Shown here: positions 1 to 8,779 of the stretch, in pieces
Layout of the letters: every line of letters starts with the position of its first letter
How positions within the stretch are numbered: position 1 is the stretch's first letter
Assembly (NCBI RefSeq): GCF_036492835.1
Contig: NZ_AP025314.1
Span: 3,576,010-3,640,009, forward strand
From: Fulvitalea axinellae
GTDB lineage: Bacteria; Bacteroidota; Bacteroidia; Cytophagales; Cyclobacteriaceae
DNA length: 64,000 nt
Direction of reading: 5' to 3'
Translations under genes and position numbers: made by a program
Notes under the pieces: generated by a model
Told to the model about the DNA's origin: nothing
What the model saw: the letters and a program-made list of their open reading frames with translations, nothing else
Database searches by the model: none

Positions 1-1100
1 GTATACAACTTCGACGACTGCGTAGGCAAGCTTCCGTCCAAGGTATAGTAAACTTTGGCGCCCTTCTGCGCTTTGAAACGTACCGTAACCGAATCGTTTT
101 CGGACAAAAAACCATACCCGGAAAAGGCGGCGCTGTCCGCCGGAAGAATTTCGGGAGCTGGGATACGATCCATAAAGCCGGCGGTCTTTACCGACGGGCC
201 ATCCACATACGCAATGGCAGTAGGTTTGCCCAACCAAGATTCCGGACGCTCCACACCCAAAGCGAACAGCACGTTAGCCGCCGCATCAAACTGATAAACT
301 GGAGCCGCTATTCGGTAACCCTTTTTTACGCCCGGACCGGCCAATATCACTGGGATATTGATTTCTTTTTCCGTAAAACCTCCGTGCCCGTAACCTATAC
401 CGCCATGATCGGAAGTGATAATCACCGTCGTACTTTGCGCCATTTTAGCTTCCGCCAAAGCTTTCAGAATGCGGGCCACAAAGCGGTCGGCCTCTTCCAC
501 AGCCTGATAATAAGCCTCCGTCTCATGCCCTTTCGAATGGCCAGCGTGATCCACATGGTCGAGCTGGATAAACGTAAAGTCCGGACGCTCAGCCTTAATA
601 AAGCGGATAGCTTCGGCCACGGTCTTCTCCACTCCCTTTGGACTTATCTTCAAATCCGGAATGGAATCCTCTATCAGCCTCCCGAAGCCTCCCCAATCGT
701 AGATAGCGCCGATCTTGGCATTCGGCAAAGCCCGACGGATTTCATAGAAAACGGAAGGAAACATCCCCTCTTCCCCGGCGCTAACCGGCGCAATACGCAT
801 TTCGGCCCGCTCCCAATCATTGTCCATTACGCCATGTTGTGCCACATCCACGCCCGTCACCATCGAGGCCCAATTGGGCGAACTTACCGTAGGCAATACC
901 GCCCGGGCACGTAAAGTATACGCCCCAGCGTTCATCAAACTATCGAGCACGGGCGTCTCGGCGTTACGCACGCCGGCAACACTCAGCCCGTCGATGCCGA
1001 TCAGCACCACATGATCCGCCCGGCGAGTGGACGCCTGCCGGGTACAGGACGCCAGCATGGCCAAGCATAGGCCCAACACTGGCAGAATGATTTTTTTCAT
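1..1100 (-). CDS. Alkaline-phosphatase-superfamily lipoprotein (phosphodiesterase/nucleotide pyrophosphatase-like), C-terminus cut by window edge
   Basis: The minus-strand frame opens at ATG 1100 and is still open at base 1, giving 366 codons without a stop. The N-terminus is a lipoprotein signal ending in LASC, so the protein is probably anchored in the outer or inner membrane facing the periplasm or surface. After it come VVLIGIDGL (first metal-binding Asp), PTVSSPNWASMVTG (nucleophile region; Ser where many phosphodiesterases have Thr), DHVDHAGHSKG and ITSDHGG (metal-binding Asp and His). These are landmarks of the type I phosphodiesterase / alkaline phosphatase fold. The last visible part, YYTLDGSLPT, resembles a chitobiase-type C-terminal beta domain. 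It lies 122 bp downstream of a PLP enzyme on the same strand, across an intergenic repeat. The substrate cannot be told from sequence; phosphonoacetate hydrolases belong to the same superfamily, so a role in phosphonate breakdown is only a possibility. Confidence 0.85.
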   Translation of the reverse strand, partial: MKKIILPVLGLCLAMLASCTRQASTRRADHVVLIGIDGLSVAGVRNAETPVLDSLMNAGAYTLRARAVLPTVSSPNWASMVTGVDVAQHGVMDNDWERAEMRIAPVSAGEEGMFPSVFYEIRRALPNAKIGAIYDWGGFGRLIEDSIPDLKISPKGVEKTVAEAIRFIKAERPDFTFIQLDHVDHAGHSKGHETEAYYQAVEEADRFVARILKALAEAKMAQSTTVIITSDHGGIGYGHGGFTEKEINIPVILAGPGVKKGYRIAAPVYQFDAAANVLFALGVERPESWLGKPTAIAYVDGPSVKTAGFMDRIPAPEILPADSAAFSGYGFLSENDSVTVRFKAQKGAKVYYTLDGSLPTQSSKLY

Positions 1101-1109
1101 GGTTTGGAG

Positions 1110-1240
1110 TTGGTATTTGGTATGAGGTATTAAGTCTTAGGTATCTGGATTGAGATCGTCAACAGTCTATTTACCCTTTACTCCGCTCTTTACTAAAATA
1201 ATCTGAGCAGTCTATTTACTCTTTACTCTGGACTCTTTAC
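1110..1240. repeat. Intergenic repeat cluster (family A then family B)
   Basis: Bases 1111-1141 carry the family A motif (TTGGTATTTGGTATGAGG followed by TATTAAGTCTTAGG). Bases 1162-1192 and 1208-1240 carry two copies of family B (CAGTCTATTTAC, CTTTAC, CTCTTTAC). Relatives of A occur at 4649-4680, 4721-4760 (inverted) and 7147-7170. Relatives of B occur at 32983-33016 and 33169-33192. The second B copy overlaps the last codons and stop of the PLP-enzyme gene. Confidence 0.75.
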
Positions 1241-2593
1241 TAACAAAAAAGCATCTTCCAGCAGGTCAAGGGCCAAGGCCAATTCGTCTCTGGTTATTGT
1301 AAGGGCCGGGCTTAGTTGCAATACGTTTCCTTGGGACACTTTAAAGCTTAGGCCGTTCTCCAAGCATCGGTACATTATCCGTTCGGCTTCACCTGTCGCT
1401 TTCTCCTTTGTGATTTTATTCTTTACCAACTCTATCCCCCAAAGCAATCCGGCACCACGCACATCACCGATCATACCGTACTTTTCTTTCATGCTCAACA
1501 GTCGCCCGAGCACATAGGCCTCGTCTTCCCGGACTTTGTCCAGCAACGATTCCTTTTCCATAAAATCAAACACAGCCAAAGCTGCCGTCGCTCCCAGCGG
1601 GCTTTTTTCATGGGTATAATGACCTAGGGACACATCAGCGACCACGTTATATTCGTCACGGGCCACCATCGCGGCCATTGGCCAGAGTCCTCCGCCGAGG
1701 CCTTTGCCCAAACAGAGAATATCCGGTTCGATGCCGTACTTTTCAAAAGCGAACATATGGCCTGTCCGGCCCAAGGCTATGGGTATTTCGTCAAGAATCA
1801 GCAACACACCGTGACGGTCGCAGATGTCTCGCACACGACGCCAGTAGGCTTCCGACGGAATTTGCACGTCGGTATTGCGGACGGTTTCCGCTATAAAAGC
1901 CCCGACTTCTCCTTCTTTTTCCAGTACATATTCCAAATAATCGGCGCTGGCTTCGTCGCCTTTGGGATGGTTGGCGAACGGACCTCTGTACGTTACGGGA
2001 GGAGGAACGCGCTCGACTCCGGGCATCATCGGGCCCATGCCTTTGCGGAAAACCGCCTCGCCCCCTACCGAAATGGCGTCGAGGGAAGCGCCGTGGAAGG
2101 AATCCCAACACGAAACCACCTTATGCTTGCCCGTTACGGCCCGAGCCAGCTTTACGGCCATTCCCACGGCCGATGTTCCGCCCGGGGCAAACAGCGAACG
2201 GTTGAGACTCCCGGGCAACAGCGACGCCAGCTTCTTAGCCAGCTCCACCGCCGGGCGGTTGGTATAGCGCCGACTGCTGAAAGGCAAGGTTCTCATCTGC
2301 TCCAATACCTTTGAGATAACATAAGAGTTTCCGAAACCGAGTTGGTGGACGTTGTTCCCGTGAAAATCCAGAACCCTTTTCCCCTCCAAAGTTTCGAGCC
2401 ACGGACCTTCGCATGCCCAAAGAGCATCCAAACAGGGCGTGGACATGGATTGGTGAAGAAAATAACGGGCATCTTCTGCCAAAAGATCCCGCGTAGCCGG
2501 GTCACGGTGTCCGGCGTCCCATTTTCGGCGGGCTTCGGTGGTATTTACGTCGCCCTCACATCTGAAAAAGTCTGTCTGCTGTTCCAAAGCCAA
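1223..2593 (-). CDS. Class III PLP-dependent aminotransferase-fold enzyme, candidate 1-hydroxy-2-aminoethylphosphonate ammonia-lyase
   Basis: A 456-residue class III aminotransferase-fold protein, probably cytosolic. Visible are the PLP-phosphate region APGGTSAVGMA (about 136-146), the pyridine-binding Asp in LILDEIPIALGRTG (D268) and the Schiff-base lysine in CLGKGLGGG (K297). The start EGDVNTTEARRKW, then YFLHQSMSTPCLDALW and LDFHGNNVHQLG, reminds me of the PbfA branch, whose characterised members eliminate ammonia from (R)-1-hydroxy-2-aminoethylphosphonate. That assignment is from memory of the family and is not certain; the safe call is a class III PLP enzyme. The last residues and the stop come from a copy of an intergenic repeat. 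The next gene downstream is an alkaline-phosphatase-superfamily lipoprotein, which would fit phosphonate use but does not prove it. Confidence 0.85.
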   Translation of the reverse strand: MALEQQTDFFRCEGDVNTTEARRKWDAGHRDPATRDLLAEDARYFLHQSMSTPCLDALWACEGPWLETLEGKRVLDFHGNNVHQLGFGNSYVISKVLEQMRTLPFSSRRYTNRPAVELAKKLASLLPGSLNRSLFAPGGTSAVGMAVKLARAVTGKHKVVSCWDSFHGASLDAISVGGEAVFRKGMGPMMPGVERVPPPVTYRGPFANHPKGDEASADYLEYVLEKEGEVGAFIAETVRNTDVQIPSEAYWRRVRDICDRHGVLLILDEIPIALGRTGHMFAFEKYGIEPDILCLGKGLGGGLWPMAAMVARDEYNVVADVSLGHYTHEKSPLGATAALAVFDFMEKESLLDKVREDEAYVLGRLLSMKEKYGMIGDVRGAGLLWGIELVKNKITKEKATGEAERIMYRCLENGLSFKVSQGNVLQLSPALTITRDELALALDLLEDAFLLVKSPE

Positions 2594-2964
2594 TTAATTA
2601 GGAAGTGAAAGTTCTACACAGCTAAAGGTAGCCTGACTTGACCAATATTCACTATCAAGACCTTTATTGTAGTATTAATAAACCCTTTCGCAAAAATTAA
2701 GAAGCGGGATTATTTATAATGAAATGGAAACAAGCACGTTAAGACATCGGCAAGCGTGGCCGGACCAGCCGACGGGGGGCAAATTCACGGTCCGGCCGGC
2801 ACGCTTCCCACAAAGCGAGAACATAAGTAGGAAAGAGTTTCATATAACGCCCGCACTTCCATATCTTTGCGGGCTTCGTAGCCTAACGGCCCGACGATTA
2901 CGAAATCGTCAACGAAAACGAAAAAATTTATCGACTATACAATCAGACTGAACATTACTGAGAA
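2594..2964. other. Intergenic region between divergent genes
   Basis: This 371-bp spacer separates the PLP enzyme (minus) from the SulP gene (plus). It is AT-rich near 2640-2740. It contains a probable -7 element at 2862-2869 and a short inverted repeat (GACGAT and ATCGTC, about 2893-2910). I see no gene. Confidence 0.5.
2862..2869 (+). promoter_or_regulatory. Putative Bacteroidota -7 element for the SulP gene
   Basis: TATCTTTG matches TAnnTTTG. A GTTT about 21 bp upstream (2837-2840) could serve as a weak -33 element. It would give a leader of roughly 90 nt before ATG 2965. Confidence 0.4.
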
Positions 2965-4491
2965 ATGTTGAAGAACTTTACTTTGAATGGCGCCAATCTT
3001 AAAAACGACGTGCTGTCCGGCCTTACGGTAGCCTTGGCCTTGGTACCCGAGGCCGTGGCCTTCGCCTTTGTGGCCGGCGTAGATCCGCTTGTGGGTCTGT
3101 ACGCCGCTTTTCTCGTAGGCCTGATCACGGCGGCCATCGGCGGACGCCCGGGCATGATTTCCGGAGCCACCGGAGCCTTGGCCGTAGTGATGGTGAGTCT
3201 TGTGGCGGACCACGGTGTGGAATACCTCTTCGCCACCGTGGTGCTGATGGGTGTCATACAGGTGTTGGCCGGAGTGCTGAGGCTGGGCAAATTCGTCCGC
3301 CTGATTCCGCACCCGGTAATGCTGGGCTTTGTAAACGGCTTGGCTATCGTGATCTTCCTGGCGCAGAAAGGCCAGTTTATGGTAGGCCCAAAAGGCGCCG
3401 AAGAGTGGATGACCGGTATGCCTCTGTTCCTGATGCTCGGTTTGGTGGCTTTGACTATGGCCATTATCCATTTCCTTCCGAAACTCACCAAAGCGATTCC
3501 GTCCTCATTGGCGGCGATCGTTATCGTTTCGCTTATCGTTATCTTCGGTGGTCTTGAGACCCGTACCGTGGGCGATTTGGCCAAGATCTCCGGATCGTTC
3601 CCCGAATTCCATTTCCCAACCGTTCCTCTTAACTGGGAAACATTCCAAATTATCCTGCCCTATTCAGTAATCTTGGCGGCAATCGGTCTGATCGAATCGT
3701 TGATGACACTTTCGCTCGTTGACGAAGTGACGGAAACGCACGGTAACTCAAACCGCGAGTGCGTAGCGCAGGGTACGGCCAATATCGTTACCGGATTCTT
3801 CGGCGGTATGGGCGGTTGCGCCATGATCGGCCAGAGTATGATCAACGTAAACTCAGGCGGACGTGGCAGAGCTTCGGGCATCTCAGCAGCGCTGTTTCTG
3901 CTGATCTTTATCCTGTTCGCCGGCTCATTGATCGAAATGATTCCTATCGCGGCGCTTACGGGCGTTATGTTTATGGTTGTGATCGGCACGTTCGCTTGGT
4001 CGAGCTTCCGTATTCTGCACAAAATCCCTGTTACCGACGCTTTCGTTCTGATCTTGGTATCGGGCCTTACCGTGGCCTTTGACTTGGCTATCGCCGTTGC
4101 CGCAGGTATCGTAGTGTCGGCTTTGGTTTTCGCCTGGGAAAACGCCACCCGAATCCGCGCGCGCAAACGCGAGGAGAAGGGCGTAAAATATTACGAGATT
4201 TTCGGCCCGTTGTTCTTCGGCTCGGTAAAAGCCTTCAACGAGAAATTCGACCCGAAAAATGACCCGCAGATAGTAGTGGTGGACTTCATCGAGTCCCGCG
4301 TATGCGACCACTCCGGCCTCGACGCCATCAACAAACTGGCCGAACGCTACGAGCGCGAAGGCAAGGAACTTCATTTGCGTCACCTCAGCTCCGACTGCCG
4401 TCGACTGCTGAGCAAAGCCGGCAAGCTGGTAGACGTAAACGTAATCGAGGATCCGGAATACCAAGTGGCCCTCGACTCAAAACCTATTTGA
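2965..4491 (+). CDS. SulP family inorganic anion transporter
   Basis: A 508-residue integral membrane transporter. The N-terminal part has the SulP hallmark run GLTVALALVPEAVAFAFVAGVDPLVGLYAAF and then a series of hydrophobic segments to about residue 390. SGATGALAVV and GMGGCAMIGQSMINVNSGGRGRASG are the conserved core motifs. The C-terminal 110 residues form a cytoplasmic STAS domain (VVVDFIESRVCDHSGLDAI). Family members move sulfate, bicarbonate or other anions across the inner membrane, often coupled to Na+ or H+; the substrate here is not determined by sequence. The gene stands alone, with a strong terminator directly downstream. Confidence 0.92.
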   Translation: MLKNFTLNGANLKNDVLSGLTVALALVPEAVAFAFVAGVDPLVGLYAAFLVGLITAAIGGRPGMISGATGALAVVMVSLVADHGVEYLFATVVLMGVIQVLAGVLRLGKFVRLIPHPVMLGFVNGLAIVIFLAQKGQFMVGPKGAEEWMTGMPLFLMLGLVALTMAIIHFLPKLTKAIPSSLAAIVIVSLIVIFGGLETRTVGDLAKISGSFPEFHFPTVPLNWETFQIILPYSVILAAIGLIESLMTLSLVDEVTETHGNSNRECVAQGTANIVTGFFGGMGGCAMIGQSMINVNSGGRGRASGISAALFLLIFILFAGSLIEMIPIAALTGVMFMVVIGTFAWSSFRILHKIPVTDAFVLILVSGLTVAFDLAIAVAAGIVVSALVFAWENATRIRARKREEKGVKYYEIFGPLFFGSVKAFNEKFDPKNDPQIVVVDFIESRVCDHSGLDAINKLAERYEREGKELHLRHLSSDCRRLLSKAGKLVDVNVIEDPEYQVALDSKPI

Positions 4492-4514
4492 CAAAGCTGA
4501 TTTTGTCGAACCCG

Positions 4515-4550
4515 AAACGGAAGGCTCCAAGAGTCTTCCGTTTTTATTTT
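4515..4550 (+). terminator. Rho-independent terminator of the SulP gene
   Basis: A perfect 9-bp outer stem (4515-4523 with 4535-4543), extended inward by a G-T pair and CTC/GAG around a 3-nt loop, is followed by a T-rich run (TTTTTATTTT). Confidence 0.85.
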
Positions 4551-4648
4551 TGCCCAAAAAAGCGCAACCGCATGAATTGTTTTAGCCTGTCAAGGGCTTT
4601 GAAGCCTGCCTTAATCCCATTACTTTTATAACTGGTAAATTCATCTCG

Positions 4649-4760
4649 TTGGTATTTGGTATCCGGTATTACGTATTAGGAACTGCCCTGATAGATATAT
4701 CTCCAGTCAAAAATACACACCAACTCAAGACCTGAGACCTAATACCTAAGACTTAATACC
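4649..4760. repeat. Inverted pair of family A intergenic repeats
   Basis: Bases 4649-4680 read TTGGTATTTGGTATCC then GGTATTACGTATTAGG. Bases 4721-4760 hold the reverse complement of the same family (GACCTAATACC, TAAGACTTAATACC). The two copies face each other across about 40 bp, just upstream of the next gene, so the transcript could fold into a long imperfect hairpin. Confidence 0.7.
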
Positions 4761-4781
4761 AAAAAATTAAGCAGGACAGGA

Positions 4782-5450
4782 ATGAAGAAGATATTGACGA
4801 CAGTTTTCGTTTTGGCGATGGCGCTCTGGCAACCGACCATGGCGCAAGACCAAGCGTCGTTGTATCCGAACCTGAGATATTTTACCAAAAAAGTAAGAAA
4901 GAGCTTTCCGGAAATCAGCGACGATAGAAAAGCCACACTGAAACGTATCGGATTATATATTAAAGAGAAAAAAAACAAAGGCGAAACAGCCCATATCAAA
5001 TTTGTGGGTAAAGATCTGGACGCTTCCACCGTGTACGCATACACTTGGGCCAAAATGGCCACGCATTTTTACTCCGTAAAAGGCGTGGAGATAAGCCTCT
5101 ACAACCAAAACGGTAACACCGCCCGATCGGATATTTTCTCCCCTTTGGAAAAAGCGGGGTTTATTGTCTACAAGGATTCTGTTCCTTCCTACGATTTTTT
5201 CAGAATAGATTTTGCGTTTGGGCCCGTTTCCTGCAAAATATTCCCAACGGTAAATAAAAAGAAACACAAACCCAATTACGAATCGCCGGAGTTACTCGTA
5301 TTCACTTACGTACCGGAGAATCCCAAATACAAAAACTACCTGATCCTGAACAAAAGACTACCGGAAGACCTGACGGCGCTCAACAGGCAAACGGCATTGG
5401 AATGGCTTTATATCTTCGCCCATTTCCGGAAAAAAACAACCAGCCACTAG
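4782..5450 (+). CDS. Exported protein of unknown function
   Basis: A 222-residue protein that I do not recognise. The first 22 residues are a clear signal peptide (KKILTTVFVLAMALWQPTMA) with predicted cleavage before QDQ, so the mature chain would begin with Gln. The mature part is basic and mixed alpha/beta, with VYAYTWAKMATHFYSVKGVEISLY and SYDFFRIDFAFGPVSCKIFP, and has one cysteine and no further membrane segment. It is preceded by an inverted pair of intergenic repeats and converges on guaA, with one terminator between the two stops. A periplasmic location is likely; no function is proposed. Confidence 0.75.
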   Translation: MKKILTTVFVLAMALWQPTMAQDQASLYPNLRYFTKKVRKSFPEISDDRKATLKRIGLYIKEKKNKGETAHIKFVGKDLDASTVYAYTWAKMATHFYSVKGVEISLYNQNGNTARSDIFSPLEKAGFIVYKDSVPSYDFFRIDFAFGPVSCKIFPTVNKKKHKPNYESPELLVFTYVPENPKYKNYLILNKRLPEDLTALNRQTALEWLYIFAHFRKKTTSH

Positions 5451-5459
5451 GCTGAAAAG

Positions 5460-5500
5460 CGCATAAAAAAATCCCCTCCGTCACTGCGCAGGGGATTCGT
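5460..5500 (-). terminator. Terminator between the exported-protein gene and guaA
   Basis: AATCCCCT (5470-5477) pairs with AGGGGATT (5490-5497). Reading on the minus strand the stem is followed by six Ts, so it mainly serves guaA. Confidence 0.75.
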
Positions 5501-5523
5501 TCAAAACAGGAATTTTTTCAGGA

Positions 5524-7053
5524 TTATTCCCATTCGATAGTGGCCGGCGGTTTAGAGCTGATGTCATACACCACTCGGTTTACGCCTTTCACTTGGTTAA
5601 TGATGTTGTTTGACACTTCGGCCAAGAAATCGTAAGGCAAATGCACCCAATCGGCGGTCATACCGTCGCGGCTACTTACGGCGCGCAAAGCCACTACGCT
5701 TTCGTAAGTACGCTCATCGCCCATTACGCCTACCGACTGTACCGGCAACAGCATTGCTCCAGCCTGCCAAACGTCGTCGTAAAGGCCTTTGTCTCTCAGA
5801 CCTTTGATAAAGATGTGGTCCACTTCCTGAAGGATGCGCACTTTTTCGGCTGTCACATCACCCAAGATACGGATACCCAAACCTGGGCCCGGGAACGGAT
5901 GGCGTCCCAAAAGCTTGGCGTCGATGCCCATTGATTTGCCCACGCGACGAACTTCGTCTTTGAACAGGGTGTTCAACGGCTCCACGACTTTCAGTTTCAT
6001 AAAGTCCGGCAAACCGCCCACGTTGTGGTGCGACTTGATAGTGGCCGACGGCCCTTTTACAGAAACCGACTCAATCACGTCAGGATAAATAGTTCCCTGA
6101 CCGAGCCATTTAGCGTCTTCCACTTTGTGCGATTCGGCGTCGAAAACGTCGATAAACACTTTGCCGATAGCTTTACGCTTCTTCTCAGGATCGGTAAGGC
6201 CTTCGAGTTCTTTGTAGAACAAATCCTTGGCATTCACGCCTTTGATATTGAGGCCCATGTGCTTGTAAGAGTCCAGCACGTCCTCGAATTCGTTCTTTCT
6301 CAACAGCCCGTTGTCCACGAAGATACAGTGCAAACGGTCACCGATCGCCTTGTGCAACAATACGGCGGCCACTGTAGAGTCCACGCCGCCCGAAAGGCCC
6401 ATGATCACTTTATCGTTGCCCAATTTCGCTTTCAGCTCCGCAACCGTGCTTTCCACGAAAGAGTCCGGCGTCCAAGACTGGCTGCATCCGCAAACTCCGA
6501 CAATAAAGTTTTTCAAAAGGGTCAATCCGTCCAGAGAGTGCGTCACTTCCGGGTGGAACTGGATAGCGAAAGTGTCCTCGCCTTTTACGTGGTAGGCCGC
6601 GCATTCAACGGACTCGGTAGAAGCCACAATTTCGAATCCTTCGGGAAGGCTCTTGATAGTGTCGCCGTGCGACATCCAAACCTGCGAATTCAAAGGAATG
6701 TCTTTCATCAACGGACAAGCGTTATCCACTTTCGTAAGATTCGCTCTTCCGTACTCACGGATAGTCGATGGCAAAACCTCGCCTCCATTATGGAAGGCCA
6801 TGTATTGCGCTCCGTAACAAACGCCCAACAACGGCAACTTTCCTCTGTAAGGAGTCAGGTCGATCACCGGAGCGTCCTCGTCGCGTACGGAATGGGGACT
6901 GCCGGACAAGATCACGCCCACTACGTCCTCAGACAGCTCGGGAAGGTTGTTGTAAGGGTGAATTTCACAATAAACATTGAGTTCACGCACGCGCCTGGCT
7001 ATCAGCTGCGTGTACTGTGAACCGAAATCGATGATTAAGATCTGCTCTGCCAT
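5524..7053 (-). CDS. guaA: GMP synthase (glutamine-hydrolysing)
   Basis: A 509-residue, full-length, cytosolic enzyme that converts XMP, ATP and glutamine to GMP in purine synthesis. The N-terminal class I glutamine amidotransferase domain shows the nucleophile in LLGVCYGAQYMA (C79) and the His-Glu pair in FHPEVTHS. The ATP-pyrophosphatase domain carries the P-loop GLSGGVDSTVAA. The C-terminal dimerisation domain ends in the family's usual PPATIEWE. A TAATTTTG element ends only 5 bp before the ATG, so the mRNA may have almost no leader. It shares a terminator region with the convergent exported-protein gene. Confidence 0.98.
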   Translation of the reverse strand: MAEQILIIDFGSQYTQLIARRVRELNVYCEIHPYNNLPELSEDVVGVILSGSPHSVRDEDAPVIDLTPYRGKLPLLGVCYGAQYMAFHNGGEVLPSTIREYGRANLTKVDNACPLMKDIPLNSQVWMSHGDTIKSLPEGFEIVASTESVECAAYHVKGEDTFAIQFHPEVTHSLDGLTLLKNFIVGVCGCSQSWTPDSFVESTVAELKAKLGNDKVIMGLSGGVDSTVAAVLLHKAIGDRLHCIFVDNGLLRKNEFEDVLDSYKHMGLNIKGVNAKDLFYKELEGLTDPEKKRKAIGKVFIDVFDAESHKVEDAKWLGQGTIYPDVIESVSVKGPSATIKSHHNVGGLPDFMKLKVVEPLNTLFKDEVRRVGKSMGIDAKLLGRHPFPGPGLGIRILGDVTAEKVRILQEVDHIFIKGLRDKGLYDDVWQAGAMLLPVQSVGVMGDERTYESVVALRAVSSRDGMTADWVHLPYDFLAEVSNNIINQVKGVNRVVYDISSKPPATIEWE

Positions 7054-7057
7054 GCTG

Positions 7058-7065
7058 CAAAATTA
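7058..7065 (-). promoter_or_regulatory. Possible -7 element very close to the guaA start
   Basis: On the minus strand TAATTTTG matches TAnnTTTG and ends 4 bases before the guaA ATG. No good -33 TTG is seen at the usual spacing, so this is weak evidence for a near-leaderless transcript. Confidence 0.3.
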
Positions 7066-7146
7066 ACATTCGCCCCGTTTTTGCCCTCATAGGGACGGGC
7101 TTATTTTCAGAAATCGATTTTATCACTTCAGAAAATGGGCATGGGG

Positions 7147-7170
7147 CATTTGGTATGAGGTATTAAGTGT
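7147..7170. repeat. Family A intergenic repeat, single copy
   Basis: CATTTGGTATGAGG followed by TATTAAGTGT matches the copy at 1111-1141 with few differences. It lies in the 288-bp spacer between guaA and dnaA. Confidence 0.65.
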
Positions 7171-7264
7171 TTTTCTCTGGGAGAAAGTACAAACGTGTGG
7201 CTTTGTTATACTATTAGAATTTCAAAAAGGGACCAAAGACCTAAGGCTAAAAAACACCCACAAA

Positions 7265-7297
7265 CAAAAAAGCCGCTCGGCTTAGAACCGGACGGCT
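7265..7297 (-). terminator. Terminator of dnaA
   Basis: AGCCG (7271-7275) pairs with CGGCT (7293-7297), and the stem continues with CGG/CCG inside. On the minus strand a T-run follows (the A-run at 7266-7271 of the plus strand). Confidence 0.7.
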
Positions 7298-7341
7298 GGT
7301 ATATTTTATTCCGAAAAAATCGGATTACGCACAAGCGACAA

Positions 7342-8757
7342 TTACGCCCGCACCTTGATTTTCTTTTCCAATTCCTGAATATGCCCTTTGTACTGCGAAT
7401 CTTCCTCAAGCATATCATTCACCGACTGAACGGCATGGATTACCGTACTGTGGTCACGGCCACCAAAATGGTATCCGATTGATTTGAGGGAATGCTCGGT
7501 AAACTCTTTGGAGAAGTACATCGCAATCTGGCGAGCCACCACCAGCTCTTTTTTCCGTGATTTCGCTTTCAGGTCAGCTACGCTCAACGAAAAATGTTCG
7601 GCCACCGTTTCCTGAATAGCCTCAATGCTCACCTCCATCTCCACATCATTAACAATGTGCTTCAATGTGGCTTTGGCCATATCAAGGTCGATCTCCTTGC
7701 GGACCAAAGACCCTTGGGCCAAAAGCGAGATCAAAACGCCTTCCAACTCGCGAATATTCGTATCGATCGAGTAGGCCAAATATTCCAAAACGTTTTTAGG
7801 AATCGTAATTCCGTCGGCCTGCATCTTACGCTCGATAATCGCTTGGCGGGTCTCGTAATCAGGCTGTTGCAAGTCGGCGGTAAGTCCCCATTTGAAACGG
7901 GAGAGCAAACGCTCCTGCAAGCCCATAAGATCGCGCGGAGGGCAGTCGCTGGTCATGATGATCTGCTTGCCGGACTGGTGAAGGTGGTTAAACACGTGGA
8001 AGAACATTTCCTGCGTTTTCTCCTTGCCCGCCAAAAACTGAACATCGTCCAGAATCAGCACGTCCACCTGCATATAGAAGTTTTGGAACTCCTGCAAGCG
8101 GTTCGACTTAAGCGCCTCTATAAATTGGTTGGTGAATTTTTCCGAAGAAACGTAAAGCACAAACTTGTCGGCCAGCTCGATATTGTTCTTTATCTCGTTG
8201 CCTATCGCCTGCACTAGGTGGGTTTTGCCCAATCCCACTCCGCCGTACAGCATCAATGGGTTGAACGAAGTGACACCCGGCTTCTGCGCCACAGCGAATC
8301 CCGCCGAACGGGCCAAGCGGTTGCAGTCGCCTTCGATGTAGTTTTCGAAAGTATTGTTGGGGTTCAGGTTCGATTCCTGTACGGATTCGTCTACAGCCTT
8401 CAGCTCAAAAGGGCTCGTGTAACCGGCCGTAACCGACGGTCCCCTATTGCCATGCTTTTTGTTCGGCAAATTTACCGTGTAGGGCTGATTGCCGTTGTTG
8501 CCACGATCGACTACAACGGAATATTCCAAACGCCACTCTCGACCCAGAACTTTGTCGATCGCTTCGCGCAACAAATGTACGTAATGCTCTTCCAGATACT
8601 CGTAAAAGAATTGGCTAGGTACCTGAATCGTAATCTTATTGTCCTGAAGCCTCAGCGGCTTTATCGGAGAAAACCACGTATTAAAGCTTTGCTCCCCTAC
8701 GTTACCCTTGATAAACGCCAGGCATTGTTGCCATATCGCGTGACAATCTAGTTGCAT
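7342..8757 (-). CDS. dnaA: Chromosomal replication initiator DnaA
   Basis: A 471-residue, full-length protein that binds DnaA boxes and opens the replication origin. Domain I (CHAIWQQCLAFIKGNVGEQSFNTWF) is followed by a short linker. The AAA+ domain has Walker A GGVGLGKTHL and Walker B VLILDDVQFLAGKE. The C-terminal domain IV carries the DNA-binding signature GYHFGGRDHSTVIHAV. The ATG at 8757 is at the normal family position. Upstream lies a 9-bp inverted repeat that could be an operator. I found no clear cluster of DnaA boxes on either side, so the origin is probably elsewhere. Confidence 0.98.
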   Translation of the reverse strand: MQLDCHAIWQQCLAFIKGNVGEQSFNTWFSPIKPLRLQDNKITIQVPSQFFYEYLEEHYVHLLREAIDKVLGREWRLEYSVVVDRGNNGNQPYTVNLPNKKHGNRGPSVTAGYTSPFELKAVDESVQESNLNPNNTFENYIEGDCNRLARSAGFAVAQKPGVTSFNPLMLYGGVGLGKTHLVQAIGNEIKNNIELADKFVLYVSSEKFTNQFIEALKSNRLQEFQNFYMQVDVLILDDVQFLAGKEKTQEMFFHVFNHLHQSGKQIIMTSDCPPRDLMGLQERLLSRFKWGLTADLQQPDYETRQAIIERKMQADGITIPKNVLEYLAYSIDTNIRELEGVLISLLAQGSLVRKEIDLDMAKATLKHIVNDVEMEVSIEAIQETVAEHFSLSVADLKAKSRKKELVVARQIAMYFSKEFTEHSLKSIGYHFGGRDHSTVIHAVQSVNDMLEEDSQYKGHIQELEKKIKVRA

Positions 8758-8779
8758 ACTCCCTACTCAAGTTGAAGCT

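Noticed and set aside
2877..2920. tRNA-like stretch with TAGCCTAACGG and a GACGAT/ATCGTC stem
   Set aside because: The anticodon-arm geometry is wrong (6-bp stem with 6-nt loop) and no T-arm or CCA-side acceptor follows.
8366..8390. GGTTCAGGTTCGATTCCTG, resembling a tRNA T-arm
   Set aside because: It lies inside dnaA in frame and has no matching acceptor or anticodon stem; a chance similarity.
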